Source: Candidatus Bathyarchaeota archaeon (GTDB taxonomy: Archaea; Thermoproteota; Bathyarchaeia; Bathyarchaeales; Bathyarchaeaceae). Taken from it: a DNA stretch of 47,833 nt. The notes under the pieces were generated by a model. It was not told where the DNA came from, searched no databases, and worked only from the letters and a program-made list of their open reading frames with translations. This document shows positions 1 to 7,279 of the stretch, in pieces; positions within the stretch are counted from its first letter, which is position 1; every line of letters begins with the position of its first letter. Where the stretch lies: contig JAUWZP010000005.1 of assembly GCA_030615265.1 (NCBI GenBank), positions 1-47,833 on the forward strand. The letters are read 5' to 3'. Both the position numbers and the translations under genes were made by a program.

Positions 1-287
1 TGAATTATATTGCTCGTAGCAAAGCTAATAGCGATGCTGAAAGCGCCAAGCCCCACAATCAGCGAGGTTAAGTCAACGCCTAAAAGGGAAATCACAGCAA
101 AAACCCCAACAACATATAGTACATACTTAACGCCCCTTACAATTCCCTTTTCAATCTCTTCGGGAAAAGGTGTCTTCTCAAACACCTTCGCAAGAACCCT
201 GGAAACGATTCTAGCAACCAGGTAAGTGACCGCAAATGCAACAACCACCTCGATAACTTGAATAACGTTTATTCCAGCAATCTCCAT
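1..287 (-). CDS. MscS-family small-conductance mechanosensitive channel, N-terminal part (truncated by window edge)
   Basis: The reverse strand reads an open frame of 95 codons from ATG at 287 to the window edge. It has two hydrophobic segments (about residues 8-28 and 50-70) followed by a third that reads LGVDLTSLIVGLGAFSIAIS, which resembles the Gly/Ala-rich pore-lining TM3 of MscS channels. The cytoplasmic beta domain and the C-terminus lie outside the window. MscS channels are inner-membrane tension valves that release solutes during hypo-osmotic shock. An AGGAGG SD sequence lies about 10 bases upstream of the ATG, and a TATA-like CATAAAAAG sits near 336-344 on the same strand. The gene is divergent from the wHTH gene at 497. 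Family assignment is from TM3 only, hence not certain. Confidence 0.72.
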   Translation of the reverse strand, partial: MEIAGINVIQVIEVVVAFAVTYLVARIVSRVLAKVFEKTPFPEEIEKGIVRGVKYVLYVVGVFAVISLLGVDLTSLIVGLGAFSIAISFATSNII

Positions 288-349
288 CGAATCGAAGCCT
301 CCTTAACCTAACCTTTCCACTAAAGCTACATAACACTTTTTATGGAAAG

Positions 350-361
350 CTAAAGCTTTAG
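350..361. promoter_or_regulatory. 12-bp perfect palindrome in a divergent promoter region
   Basis: CTAAAGCTTTAG is a perfect palindrome between the divergent mscS-like gene and the wHTH gene at 497. It lies just upstream of the TATA-like element for the minus-strand gene. A second TATA-like stretch (TTTTATATG, about 461-469) is about 30 bases before the ATG at 497, which fits a nearly leaderless plus-strand transcript. The palindrome could be an operator, but nothing identifies the regulator. Confidence 0.3.
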
Positions 362-496
362 ATAAGATTTCGCGCGCAATTATCAGAGATGGAAGTAAAT
401 GTGTTTTTAAAAGCATTTTTAATTCCATACATGCGATTGAATTTGTAATCAAAGAGAATGTTTTATATGTAAGTACTTTTAATTAGACCTCTAAAA

Positions 497-772
497 ATGA
501 TTTGCAATCGAGGTTTACTTTTGGGAAAGAGGGAAGAGAGAATTCAGAAGAGGAGGAAAAAAATTATGGATTTTCTACTTGGTCGAAAGGCTCTTGACAT
601 TAGGCGTGGCTTGACTGTCAAAGAGATCACAAATGAATTGGATGAATCCGAGTCTGTGATACGACTTGATTTGTATTCAATGAAAGTGGATGGTGTGGAA
701 CGTGATTCGAAACGAATACCGAACGTTTTTTGGCTATCAAAGGAGGTTGGAGACGATGCGCGCGCTCTCTAA
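497..772 (+). CDS. Small winged-helix DNA-binding protein
   Basis: A 91-residue basic protein. Residues 10-30 are strongly charged (Arg/Lys/Glu-rich). Residues 38-80 have the pattern of a winged-helix domain: LTVKEITNEL as helix 2, SESVIRLDLYSMKVDG as the recognition helix, then a short wing ending in VFWLS. It has no SD but a TATA-like box about 30 bases upstream, as in leaderless archaeal genes. Its last 17 bases overlap the pyrF reading frame, and the pyrF SD is embedded in its 3' end, so the two are probably translationally coupled. That makes a role in regulating pyrF or pyrimidine synthesis possible, but this rests only on gene order. I do not recognise a named family. Confidence 0.65.
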   Translation: MICNRGLLLGKREERIQKRRKKIMDFLLGRKALDIRRGLTVKEITNELDESESVIRLDLYSMKVDGVERDSKRIPNVFWLSKEVGDDARAL

Positions 773-1556
773 TGTTGCAGAACTGCAAACTCGTTCCCAG
801 AAAGGTTTTAAGGTGAGAAAGAAAGAAACTAAAGTCTATGAGAGAGAGTTGCGAATGTCCAGATTAACCGAAAGAAATCGAATAATCCACGCGTTGGATG
901 TCGAAGACAAAGAGAAGGCATTAAGAATAGCCAGTGCGGTTAAGGAGTATGTAGATGCGATAAAAATTTCGTATCCCACATTCTTAAACATCTTGATCAC
1001 GCATAAGTCAAACATAATTAGTGAAATAAAGGAAATTACCAGACTGCCAATTTTAGCTTGCTTCAAGGTGGCGGACATCCCGTTTATTAGCTCCCGAATA
1101 ATGAGAATAACCATGGATGCGGGTGCAGATGGAGTAACGGTTCATGGGATGACTGGAAGGGACACAGTAAAAGCATGTATTGCCACTGCAAATAAAAGAG
1201 GAGTAGGTGTTTTTGTTGTCACGGAAATGTCGCACCCCGGGGCAATAGAATTTTATCAACCATTGGGTGACAAAATAGCCAAAATGGCAAAAGAGCTAGG
1301 AGCAACAGGGATTGTGGCTCCAGCAACAAGACCAAACAGAGTAAGGAAATATAGAAAAATAGTTGGCGAAGATATGATCATCATTTCTCCTGGCATAGGT
1401 GCACAAGGGGGTCAGATTGGAGATGCAATCGCAGAAGGAGCAAATTTTGAGGTCATAGGGCGACTAATATATACTTCATCAAATCCAGCTAATTCGGCCC
1501 GCGAGATCAGCCAACAACTTAAAAAGAGACTTGAAAAACCTCCTGTAGTGAGGTAA
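756..1556 (+). CDS. pyrF: Orotidine 5'-phosphate decarboxylase-like protein (OMPDC) with a Cys in place of a catalytic Asp
   Basis: OMPDC makes UMP from OMP, the last step of pyrimidine synthesis. The TIM-barrel signatures of archaeal OMPDC are all visible: IIHALDV (phosphate-side Asp), AIKISYP (Lys on strand 2), FKVADIP (catalytic Lys and the Asp donated across the dimer), TEMSHPG, ISPGIGAQGG and IGRLIY with the phosphate-binding Arg. The canonical D-x-K-x-x-D motif reads C102-F-K104-V-A-D107, so the first Asp is replaced by Cys (codon TGC at 1059-1061). I chose ATG 756 because AGGAGGT sits 8 bases upstream. This gives 266 residues with a basic N-terminal extension. Homologs normally begin near ATG 855, which is the alternative start. 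The gene ends directly against the convergent paralog, with no intergenic base. Confidence 0.88.
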   Translation: MRALSNVAELQTRSQKGFKVRKKETKVYERELRMSRLTERNRIIHALDVEDKEKALRIASAVKEYVDAIKISYPTFLNILITHKSNIISEIKEITRLPILACFKVADIPFISSRIMRITMDAGADGVTVHGMTGRDTVKACIATANKRGVGVFVVTEMSHPGAIEFYQPLGDKIAKMAKELGATGIVAPATRPNRVRKYRKIVGEDMIIISPGIGAQGGQIGDAIAEGANFEVIGRLIYTSSNPANSAREISQQLKKRLEKPPVVR

Positions 1557-2174
1557 TTATTGTTCAAGAAGCTCACAAGAAACTATCTCAAAATCGGCAC
1601 CTGAAGATATTGCATCACCCACTTTACCTCTCTTCTCGATAGTTGAAAGCAGTTGTAGATCATTCCCGATAGTCTCTTTCACCTTTCTTATCCTATCTAA
1701 ATGACGAGAAGTCATAACTATGCCTTCGCATCTGTTGTCTCGCGCCAAAATGGCATTCTGTACGACCTGAGTATCGTCAAATAACTCTCGGAAGAACGGA
1801 GTGCCCACATCGATTATCGCAAATATTCCTATTCTTGCTTTTTTTGTGCAGAATCTGAGGAAATCTTTTCCGTAGACAGCCATAACGGTCATTCCAAAAG
1901 CACCTTCGTTTTCAAAAAGATTGGAGAGAGCGGGTAGTGAATCCAGTTCCGACTGATCGAGCCTGTAATCTATAATTAGAGGTTTTTCAGAGTTATTCTT
2001 CCGCATAAAACTCTTTATTTCTGAAATCACACTAGCAGACTCTCGAAGTAACACTGGTAGTTTTAGATAAATTGCATCTATCGAATCTGACAAGCGTCTT
2101 ATTGCACTCTGTATCTCGCTTTTTCCGCTAGTGTCAAACGATACTATAATGCCTGTCTTTTTTTCCATAACCAT
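1557..2174 (-). CDS. Degenerate OMP decarboxylase paralog (TIM barrel, probably catalytically inactive)
   Basis: A 205-residue protein that follows the OMPDC pattern at low similarity: GIIVSFDTSGK aligns with the strand-1 Asp region, DAIYLKLP with the strand-2 Lys region, PLIIDYRLDQ with the D-x-K-x-x-D region, then GAFGMTVMA and the C-terminal GDAISSGADFEIV, which matches the phosphate-binding end. The strand-2 Lys is Tyr36, the catalytic Lys is Arg71 and the following Asp position is Gln74, while Asp69 is kept. By alignment it should not decarboxylate OMP, unlike a normal PyrF. The start ATG 2174 has GAAGGAGA eight bases upstream. Its 3' end abuts the 3' end of pyrF exactly, tail to tail. 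A regulatory, scaffolding or other sugar-phosphate role is possible; no function is claimed. Confidence 0.75.
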   Translation of the reverse strand: MVMEKKTGIIVSFDTSGKSEIQSAIRRLSDSIDAIYLKLPVLLRESASVISEIKSFMRKNNSEKPLIIDYRLDQSELDSLPALSNLFENEGAFGMTVMAVYGKDFLRFCTKKARIGIFAIIDVGTPFFRELFDDTQVVQNAILARDNRCEGIVMTSRHLDRIRKVKETIGNDLQLLSTIEKRGKVGDAISSGADFEIVSCELLEQ

Positions 2175-2282
2175 TCTTTTTTCTCCTTCAAGCCTAGCTA
2201 TCTTTTAATTGGCTCAAAGACTAATAATCATAACGGTTCATGGTTCAGCATCTTTGCGAATGCACGCCCGCGTTTTGCAGTT

Positions 2283-2294
2283 TGCATGCATGCA
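2283..2294. repeat. TGCATGCATG element, copy 1 (extended to 12 bp)
   Basis: TGCATGCATGCA upstream of the TIR-nuclease operon. It lies about 50 bp before the TATA-like sequence ATATAAAATA (2345-2354) that probably drives the operon. It is one of five copies of TGCATGCATG found in this window, all between 2.28 and 9.89 kb. Confidence 0.55.
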
Positions 2295-2344
2295 TCGTGT
2301 TGAGCTAGGATTGCGCATCTAGCTTATTGCCATTTGATGCTAAA

Positions 2345-2354
2345 ATATAAAATA
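2345..2354 (+). promoter_or_regulatory. TATA-like promoter element of the TIR-nuclease operon
   Basis: ATATAAAATA is preceded by an A-rich stretch and lies about 50 bases upstream of the GTG at 2396. Transcription would be expected near 2372-2376, giving a short leader. Confidence 0.4.
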
Positions 2355-2395
2355 CAACCTACAGAAATACAAAAGCAAGTCAACGACAAGTAGAA

Positions 2396-3283
2396 GTGGG
2401 TTTGAGAGACATGGTGAGATTACCAGCAAAAAAGAAGAAGCAAGTTTTTCTGATTTATGCTACAGAGGATGGAGCTATCTCGCGAGAAATCACAAAGCAA
2501 CTTGAAATAAGTGGCTTCAGTGTTGCACATTTTGAATACGAGCTGTTGTGGGATGATTCAATGGCAAATAAGATGAGAAACGTCATTTCTTCAGGTGATT
2601 ATATCTTTTTCTTACTTTCAAAGAATTCACTAAGGTCTGAATGGGTTAGATATGAGCTTTCAGCAACATACCTTGATGAGTTGGCAACTCGTGATGTTAC
2701 TGTTATTCCCGTGTTGATCGACTATTCCAAAGTCCCTGATTTTTTATCGAAATTCCAAATGCTTGACCTTCGGAAAAAGACCAGTGGAAACATCAGAAAA
2801 GTCATCAGTCAAATCCTGAATGCCCCCAGGATCGACCTCTCTTCTCTTTCTGGATATGAGTTTCTAAGACTGGCAGCCGATCTCTTGAAGAAACTCAGAT
2901 TCAGAAACATCAAAACGGGTTCAGGAGTGGAAGATAGAGGTATTGATCTGATGGCTGAATTCTACCGACGAGATCCATTTGGTGTAGAGAACAAAGAAGT
3001 CTGGATTGTAGAGACAAAGTTCTATCAAAACGAGAGAGCGAGTCTAAAATCTCTTCGTGCATTGGCGGGCTCATTGACTTTTTTTCCAGATGCCAAAGCC
3101 CTCCTAATTACAAATGGCTTACTGACATCCTACGCTAGGAAGTGGCTTCAAGATATTTCCGGACGCGGAAGGCATATTCGAGTAATTGAAGGTCCAGAGC
3201 TTAGGAATCTTCTCCTTCGTTTTCCAGATCTGGTGGACCAATATTTTCCACCTGCAAGTCAGAGGGTAATGGATGCCGACTGA
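2396..3283 (+). CDS. TIR domain - Mrr-type restriction endonuclease fusion
   Basis: Residues 15-135 form a TIR domain: KQVFLIYATEDG on the first strand, then a WDDS segment, DYIFFLLSKNS and SEWVRYEL, where Glu87 sits at the NADase catalytic position. Residues 150-285 form an Mrr-like PD-(D/E)xK nuclease: GYEFLRLAADLL helix, GIDL with Asp184, and IVETKF with Glu206 and Lys208, followed by AKALLITNG. TIR domains in prokaryotic defence either cleave NAD+ or act as signalling modules, and Mrr domains cut DNA, often modified DNA. The combination suggests an anti-phage or anti-plasmid effector. The start is GTG 2396, with ATG 2411 as an alternative. The last 11 bases overlap the next gene, a second nuclease, so the two form an operon. 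It lies 0.6 kb from the end of a type I restriction operon. Confidence 0.82.
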   Translation: MGLRDMVRLPAKKKKQVFLIYATEDGAISREITKQLEISGFSVAHFEYELLWDDSMANKMRNVISSGDYIFFLLSKNSLRSEWVRYELSATYLDELATRDVTVIPVLIDYSKVPDFLSKFQMLDLRKKTSGNIRKVISQILNAPRIDLSSLSGYEFLRLAADLLKKLRFRNIKTGSGVEDRGIDLMAEFYRRDPFGVENKEVWIVETKFYQNERASLKSLRALAGSLTFFPDAKALLITNGLLTSYARKWLQDISGRGRHIRVIEGPELRNLLLRFPDLVDQYFPPASQRVMDAD

Positions 3284-3809
3284 ACAGCTAATACATCGAC
3301 TTTTCTCTTGTCCGAAGGGAAAGAAGGGATGGAGACAATTCGAAGATATCTGTATCGAAGTTCTTCAATTCTTATTTGTGCCGCCTCTGAGAAGACCGAG
3401 AATTCAATCAAGGCCCATATCAGGTGTAGAAAGGAGAGATGCTGTATTTCCAAATTGGATTTCAGATACTGCAAGTATATGGGGGCAGTTGCGTGTTGAA
3501 CTCAATGTTCGCTTCATCCTTTTCGAATTCAAGAACTTCAAAAAACAGAAGGTCAGTTCCACAGATGTTGACCAAGTGAGGAACTACCTTAGTCCTAGAA
3601 TCGGCAAGCTGGGAATTATAATCAGCACCCAACCACCAAGTAGAGCTGCCCTCAAAAAAAGGAACAGGGTCTATACTGATGACGAGAAGGTGGTTCTCTT
3701 TTTGAGTCCCAACGACTTGAAAGAGATGATATTTATCAAAGAAAGGGGAGAAGACCCGGCTGATCTAATAATGGATGCGGTTGATGATTTCATGTTGCAA
3801 TATGGGTGA
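3273..3809 (+). CDS. PD-(D/E)xK restriction-endonuclease-like protein, partner of the TIR-Mrr gene
   Basis: A 178-residue protein beginning with a helix GWRQFEDICIEVLQFLF typical of restriction-endonuclease-like folds. It then has RRDAVFPN (Asp56) and FILFEFKNF (Glu85 and Lys87), matching the D...ExK catalytic core, followed by DVDQVRNYL and the strand LGIIIST. The 11-base overlap with the TIR-Mrr gene implies translational coupling and joint action. It may be a second nuclease subunit or a DNA-binding helper. I do not recognise a named family beyond the fold. It is followed by a 36-bp gap to a convergent gene. Confidence 0.72.
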   Translation: MPTEQLIHRLFSCPKGKKGWRQFEDICIEVLQFLFVPPLRRPRIQSRPISGVERRDAVFPNWISDTASIWGQLRVELNVRFILFEFKNFKKQKVSSTDVDQVRNYLSPRIGKLGIIISTQPPSRAALKKRNRVYTDDEKVVLFLSPNDLKEMIFIKERGEDPADLIMDAVDDFMLQYG

Positions 3810-3845
3810 GTGCTCGAGTGACATGTCGTCGGGTGGTGCCGTCCC

Positions 3846-4163
3846 TCAATGTGTCGTAACATGAGACTCTATTCTAGGTGCATGCATGTCCTGCGCTCTC
3901 TCTTGTTCTGCACGTGAAAGAAGCATAAAACGACCACGACTCACATGATGCTTTTTATAGATCCCGGAATCTAGAAGCAACTGCAAATATTCTTCTACAA
4001 CCTTTCTCCTCAGCCCAGATTCTAACGCGTACAACGCGATCAACTCTCTGATGCTTTTCAGTTTTCTATTAGATGTGACAAAGCGCTTGAAAGCTTCTAC
4101 GCGTGCTTGCCTTCGCTGGATCGGTGACCCCTTAAGCTTAACAATGTCGCTCAAATCTCTCAC
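3846..4163 (-). CDS. Small helical protein, possible winged-helix regulator
   Basis: A 105-residue basic protein. Residues 10-35 are rich in Arg/Lys. Residues 36-70 (SIRELIALYALESGLRRKVV followed by EEYLQLLLDSGIY) look like a helix-turn-helix, then GRFMLLS as a possible wing. The start is GTG 4163, without SD. A TATA box (TATAAA on this strand, 4195-4200) lies about 35 bases upstream, so the transcript is almost leaderless. Inverted repeats sit upstream of that TATA box. The protein may be an autoregulator in the defence island. One TGCATGCATG copy lies inside its 3' end. Function is not known. Confidence 0.55.
   Translation of the reverse strand: MRDLSDIVKLKGSPIQRRQARVEAFKRFVTSNRKLKSIRELIALYALESGLRRKVVEEYLQLLLDSGIYKKHHVSRGRFMLLSRAEQERAQDMHAPRIESHVTTH
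3879..3888. repeat. TGCATGCATG element, copy 2
   Basis: TGCATGCATG within the 3' coding end of the minus-strand gene 3846-4163, about 70 bp downstream of the end of the TIR-nuclease operon. It is the only one of the five copies that lies inside a gene. Confidence 0.5.
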
Positions 4164-4213
4164 CAGATTTCGTGTATGTGTGCATCATGGTCTCTTTATA
4201 GCACTTGCTGATG

Positions 4214-4244
4214 TGATATATCATATAATGATAAAGTCTATCAT
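4214..4244 (-). promoter_or_regulatory. Two inverted repeats upstream of the promoter of the 3846-4163 gene
   Basis: TGATATATCA (4214-4223) is a perfect palindrome. It is followed by ATGATA and TATCAT arms separated by five bases (4228-4244). Both lie immediately upstream of TATAAA (4195-4200, minus strand) for the small gene starting at 4163. The position and half-site likeness (TGATA) suggest one repressor or activator site, perhaps for autoregulation. Confidence 0.4.
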
Positions 4245-4421
4245 AAACAGACTTTTCAGTTTGTGTAAAGAAGCTCTTTCATGATAAAAGCGAGATAAGC
4301 GCTCTTATCTTCAACGGTTTTTCCCAGTAAGAGCTTTCCATGCGGCAAGCCAGGCCTAAATCCAGCTTCCTCGCCCTATGACCACGCGCGATTCAAGATT
4401 CCAGCGATACGCTCTCTTCTA

Positions 4422-5705
4422 TCATAGTTGCGCGTTGAACGCCCTATCTAGAATGCTGGAGATTAATTCCTTTATCTCTTCTTCCGTTTCATCCTGCAAT
4501 TTCTTCAGTTCATCCACATTTTCCTTAAGACAGTCAAGGTTGGCGACAATGCGACGTTGGTCTTTAATGTTATTAACAAAGTTGACATTGATTGTGTAAA
4601 TATCTGTGCTTCTGATTCCCGGCTTAGGAGATCTTGTTGGCAATTCGTCGAGCTTTTTCTCCAATAGAACATAGTATAAATACTTCATATCCAAGGGCAC
4701 CAAAGGAACTACATAATATGTTGTATCAATTGGCCAACAGGGTTCATCAGTTACGGTTAATTTTCCTGTTGATCCTTTTCTGCCTATGACAATCGTTGGA
4801 TGTTCAACAATGTATTCGCTGTGAAAGCCGACGATTCCGTTTGAACCATATACCCCATATTTTCCATTATCGTCTCTATCAGAACTCTTCAACCCTTTTC
4901 CGCTCCTGATTTTGACTATCCTTCTAAGTTCAATTTGTTGCCCCTCAGCTGAGTTAACAACTCTATCCAGTTTTGCGAAAAAGAGCTCCTCCAAGTCCTT
5001 TGTTGCGCCCGCCCTAAGCCTCCCTGCTTCTTCTATACTCACTAAGAGACGTTCAATCTTCCCAATCTTTTCTTCCATTTCTTCGAATATTGGTGGTAAC
5101 TCTACTGATTTGCCATATACTTTATTTCTGTAGGCATTAAGGTATTTGGCTATAGCCTCCTGAACCTCAATTCCCGGAACAAAAATCTCTAACGACGAAA
5201 GTTTTTTCCCGTTCACATTGGGCTGTGCGGAACCGATTTTTTCGGTCTTAATCTGTGACCAATATTGTTTTGTTTGGAAAAACCAATATAAGAAATCAGG
5301 GGTTACACCTTTTTTGGGTTTGATTCGAATGAGATATGAGGCGAAAACGGATCTGGGTATTTTGCCCTTCACAATAAAGCTTTTTCCAGTAGTCCCACCT
5401 GTGCGAGCAAAGAGAATATCGTTCTCTCCTAAGAGATATTTTTCAGGATGCGCACAGCGACAATAGGGAACAGAATTCCAATCTATTTTGCCGGCCTGAA
5501 TATCGGTAATTCTAACATATTTGGTACCTATAGGTTCCCTTGAAGCCGATGCGGTATACCCATATTGGGGCTTTTCGATTATTTTTGAAAGATGGGTTCT
5601 GGAATAATTCATCAATTCCAACTCTTTGAATAAAACGGAAGAAACGACACCTACCAGAGTTTCCTCAAACGGAACGTGATATGGAATAAATGATTCAATT
5701 TTCAA
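4422..5705 (-). CDS. hsdS: Type I restriction-modification system, specificity subunit HsdS
   Basis: A 427-residue protein with two target-recognition domains. The first (about residues 35-195) has KYVRITDIQAGKIDW and NDILFARTGGTTGKS. The second (about 255-390) has YGVYGSNGIVGFHSEY and TIVIGRKGSTGK. Each is followed by a helical spacer (about 200-245 and 395-420). HsdS reads the two half-sites of the recognition sequence and holds two HsdM and two HsdR subunits. The start codon is TTG 5705, overlapping the hsdM stop as TTGA, so translation is coupled. It is the last gene of the hsdR-hsdM-hsdS operon. The recognition sequence cannot be deduced from the protein. Confidence 0.93.
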   Translation of the reverse strand: MKIESFIPYHVPFEETLVGVVSSVLFKELELMNYSRTHLSKIIEKPQYGYTASASREPIGTKYVRITDIQAGKIDWNSVPYCRCAHPEKYLLGENDILFARTGGTTGKSFIVKGKIPRSVFASYLIRIKPKKGVTPDFLYWFFQTKQYWSQIKTEKIGSAQPNVNGKKLSSLEIFVPGIEVQEAIAKYLNAYRNKVYGKSVELPPIFEEMEEKIGKIERLLVSIEEAGRLRAGATKDLEELFFAKLDRVVNSAEGQQIELRRIVKIRSGKGLKSSDRDDNGKYGVYGSNGIVGFHSEYIVEHPTIVIGRKGSTGKLTVTDEPCWPIDTTYYVVPLVPLDMKYLYYVLLEKKLDELPTRSPKPGIRSTDIYTINVNFVNNIKDQRRIVANLDCLKENVDELKKLQDETEEEIKELISSILDRAFNAQL

Positions 5706-7270
5706 TGTATATCACTTCTGCTTGTCTCCTCCAGAATTGCTTCAAGCAATTCAGATATTCTCTTTTCCTTTTCAAGGATGCTGCCAACTATTTCCTCAGG
5801 AACTCTGTACTCTTCGCCCTTTGCTCTACTTGGATTTCTAACATCTAGATTGTAATTGTTCTGTGTTACCTCTTCAACGGATGCTTTCCAAGCATGATCA
5901 TTTTCGACTCTATTGTTCCACCAGTCCCCCAGCGGTTTGAATTCTTCATATCGCAAGGGCTTAGTTTTAGTGTAACATGGATTTTTCAAATGTTGTCTTT
6001 CAGGAGGTAGAGGATGTTCATAATACCAAATTTCCTTTGTAACTCCATTCCTTTCAAAAAACAAGAGATTTGTTTTTATGTATGCATAAGGGGCGAATAC
6101 GCCTTTAGGTAGTTTCACAATGGTATGTAAGTTGAAGTTTTCGATCAGTTGTTTCTTAATTCTTGCTCCCACACCAGTAGCAAAAAGTGTGCCATCTGGG
6201 ACAACGACACCACAACGTCCACCCTTTTTTCCTCTGATTGGTCGCCTAAGTTTTCGCATTATTAGTTGTAGAAAAAGTAGCGCTGTTTCAGCTGTTTGTT
6301 TGTCCTTTGGAAAATTCCCTTGGATACCCGGTTCTTCAGCACCTCCAAATGGAGGATTAGTTAATATTATGTCTACTCTATCCTTGTCTCCGATTTCTCT
6401 CAAAGGAAAACGTAGAGCATTTCCGGAATCAATTTCTGGCGTTTCGACTCCATGCAAAAGCATATTCATCTGGCAAAGTAAAAAGGGTAAAGGTTTTGCT
6501 TCAAATCCTGATAATGTACTTTTCTGTAATATCTCAAAATCTTCCGACTTCTCACATTGATCTTTAAGAAGCTTGAAAGATTCAACGAGAAAACCCCCTG
6601 TCCCAGCAGCTGGATCTAAAATGGTTTCTCCAAGTTGAGGATTGACAACTTTGACCATAAATTGAATCACAGGTCTTGGAGTGTAGAACTCGCCTGCATC
6701 CCCTGCTGAATCGCGCATCTCTTTTAGTAATGATTCATAAATGAAAGCGAGTGTGTGAATCTCTTCTGTGGAACCAAAGTGTATCTCATCTATTTTGTTT
6801 ATTACTCTACGAAGAAGATAACCATTAATCATTCTGTTTACTACGCCTTTAAAGACGGTGGCAACAACATCTCGTCTATCTTTTTCTTCCGATCCGGACA
6901 GCGATCTTAAATAAGCAAATAAACCCATTCCTTCTGTGCCATCAGGCCTTATTGTCTTATCTTGATTGATGAATGCAAGTAGCTCTGAACCTGTAATTCC
7001 CTCTTTCTTTGCAGCCCAGTCTCGCCATCGATAAGGTTTTTCTATCGTCTGTCTAAATGAAACATTTTTTAATTTTGCTTCAGCTTCCAAAATTCGTTCT
7101 TGATCGTCAAAGAATTTTAAAAACATAAGCCATGTTATCATGGGAATTCTATCAACATCACCGTTTAATCCCTTATCCTTGCGCATTTCGTCCCGAACAG
7201 ATTTGATTATGGAACTGAGGTTCTGACGTGAAGTTCTTACTTGTGTGTTGTCTAGGGTTTTTTGTCTCAT
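5702..7270 (-). CDS. hsdM: Type I restriction-modification system, N6-adenine methyltransferase HsdM
   Basis: A 522-residue protein. The N-terminal helical domain (residues 10-160) is followed by DAGEFYTPRPV (about 191-201), the SAM-binding motif LDPAAGTGGF (about 218-227) and the catalytic motif NPPFGG (about 305-310), all typical of type I gamma-class adenine methyltransferases. HsdM methylates adenine in the bipartite target to protect host DNA and, with HsdS, forms the core enzyme. The start ATG 7270 has an AGGGG-type SD and lies 9 bases below the hsdR stop. No frameshift or missing motif is visible, so it is likely functional. Confidence 0.95.
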   Translation of the reverse strand: MRQKTLDNTQVRTSRQNLSSIIKSVRDEMRKDKGLNGDVDRIPMITWLMFLKFFDDQERILEAEAKLKNVSFRQTIEKPYRWRDWAAKKEGITGSELLAFINQDKTIRPDGTEGMGLFAYLRSLSGSEEKDRRDVVATVFKGVVNRMINGYLLRRVINKIDEIHFGSTEEIHTLAFIYESLLKEMRDSAGDAGEFYTPRPVIQFMVKVVNPQLGETILDPAAGTGGFLVESFKLLKDQCEKSEDFEILQKSTLSGFEAKPLPFLLCQMNMLLHGVETPEIDSGNALRFPLREIGDKDRVDIILTNPPFGGAEEPGIQGNFPKDKQTAETALLFLQLIMRKLRRPIRGKKGGRCGVVVPDGTLFATGVGARIKKQLIENFNLHTIVKLPKGVFAPYAYIKTNLLFFERNGVTKEIWYYEHPLPPERQHLKNPCYTKTKPLRYEEFKPLGDWWNNRVENDHAWKASVEEVTQNNYNLDVRNPSRAKGEEYRVPEEIVGSILEKEKRISELLEAILEETSRSDIH

Positions 7271-7279
7271 CTCAATCCC

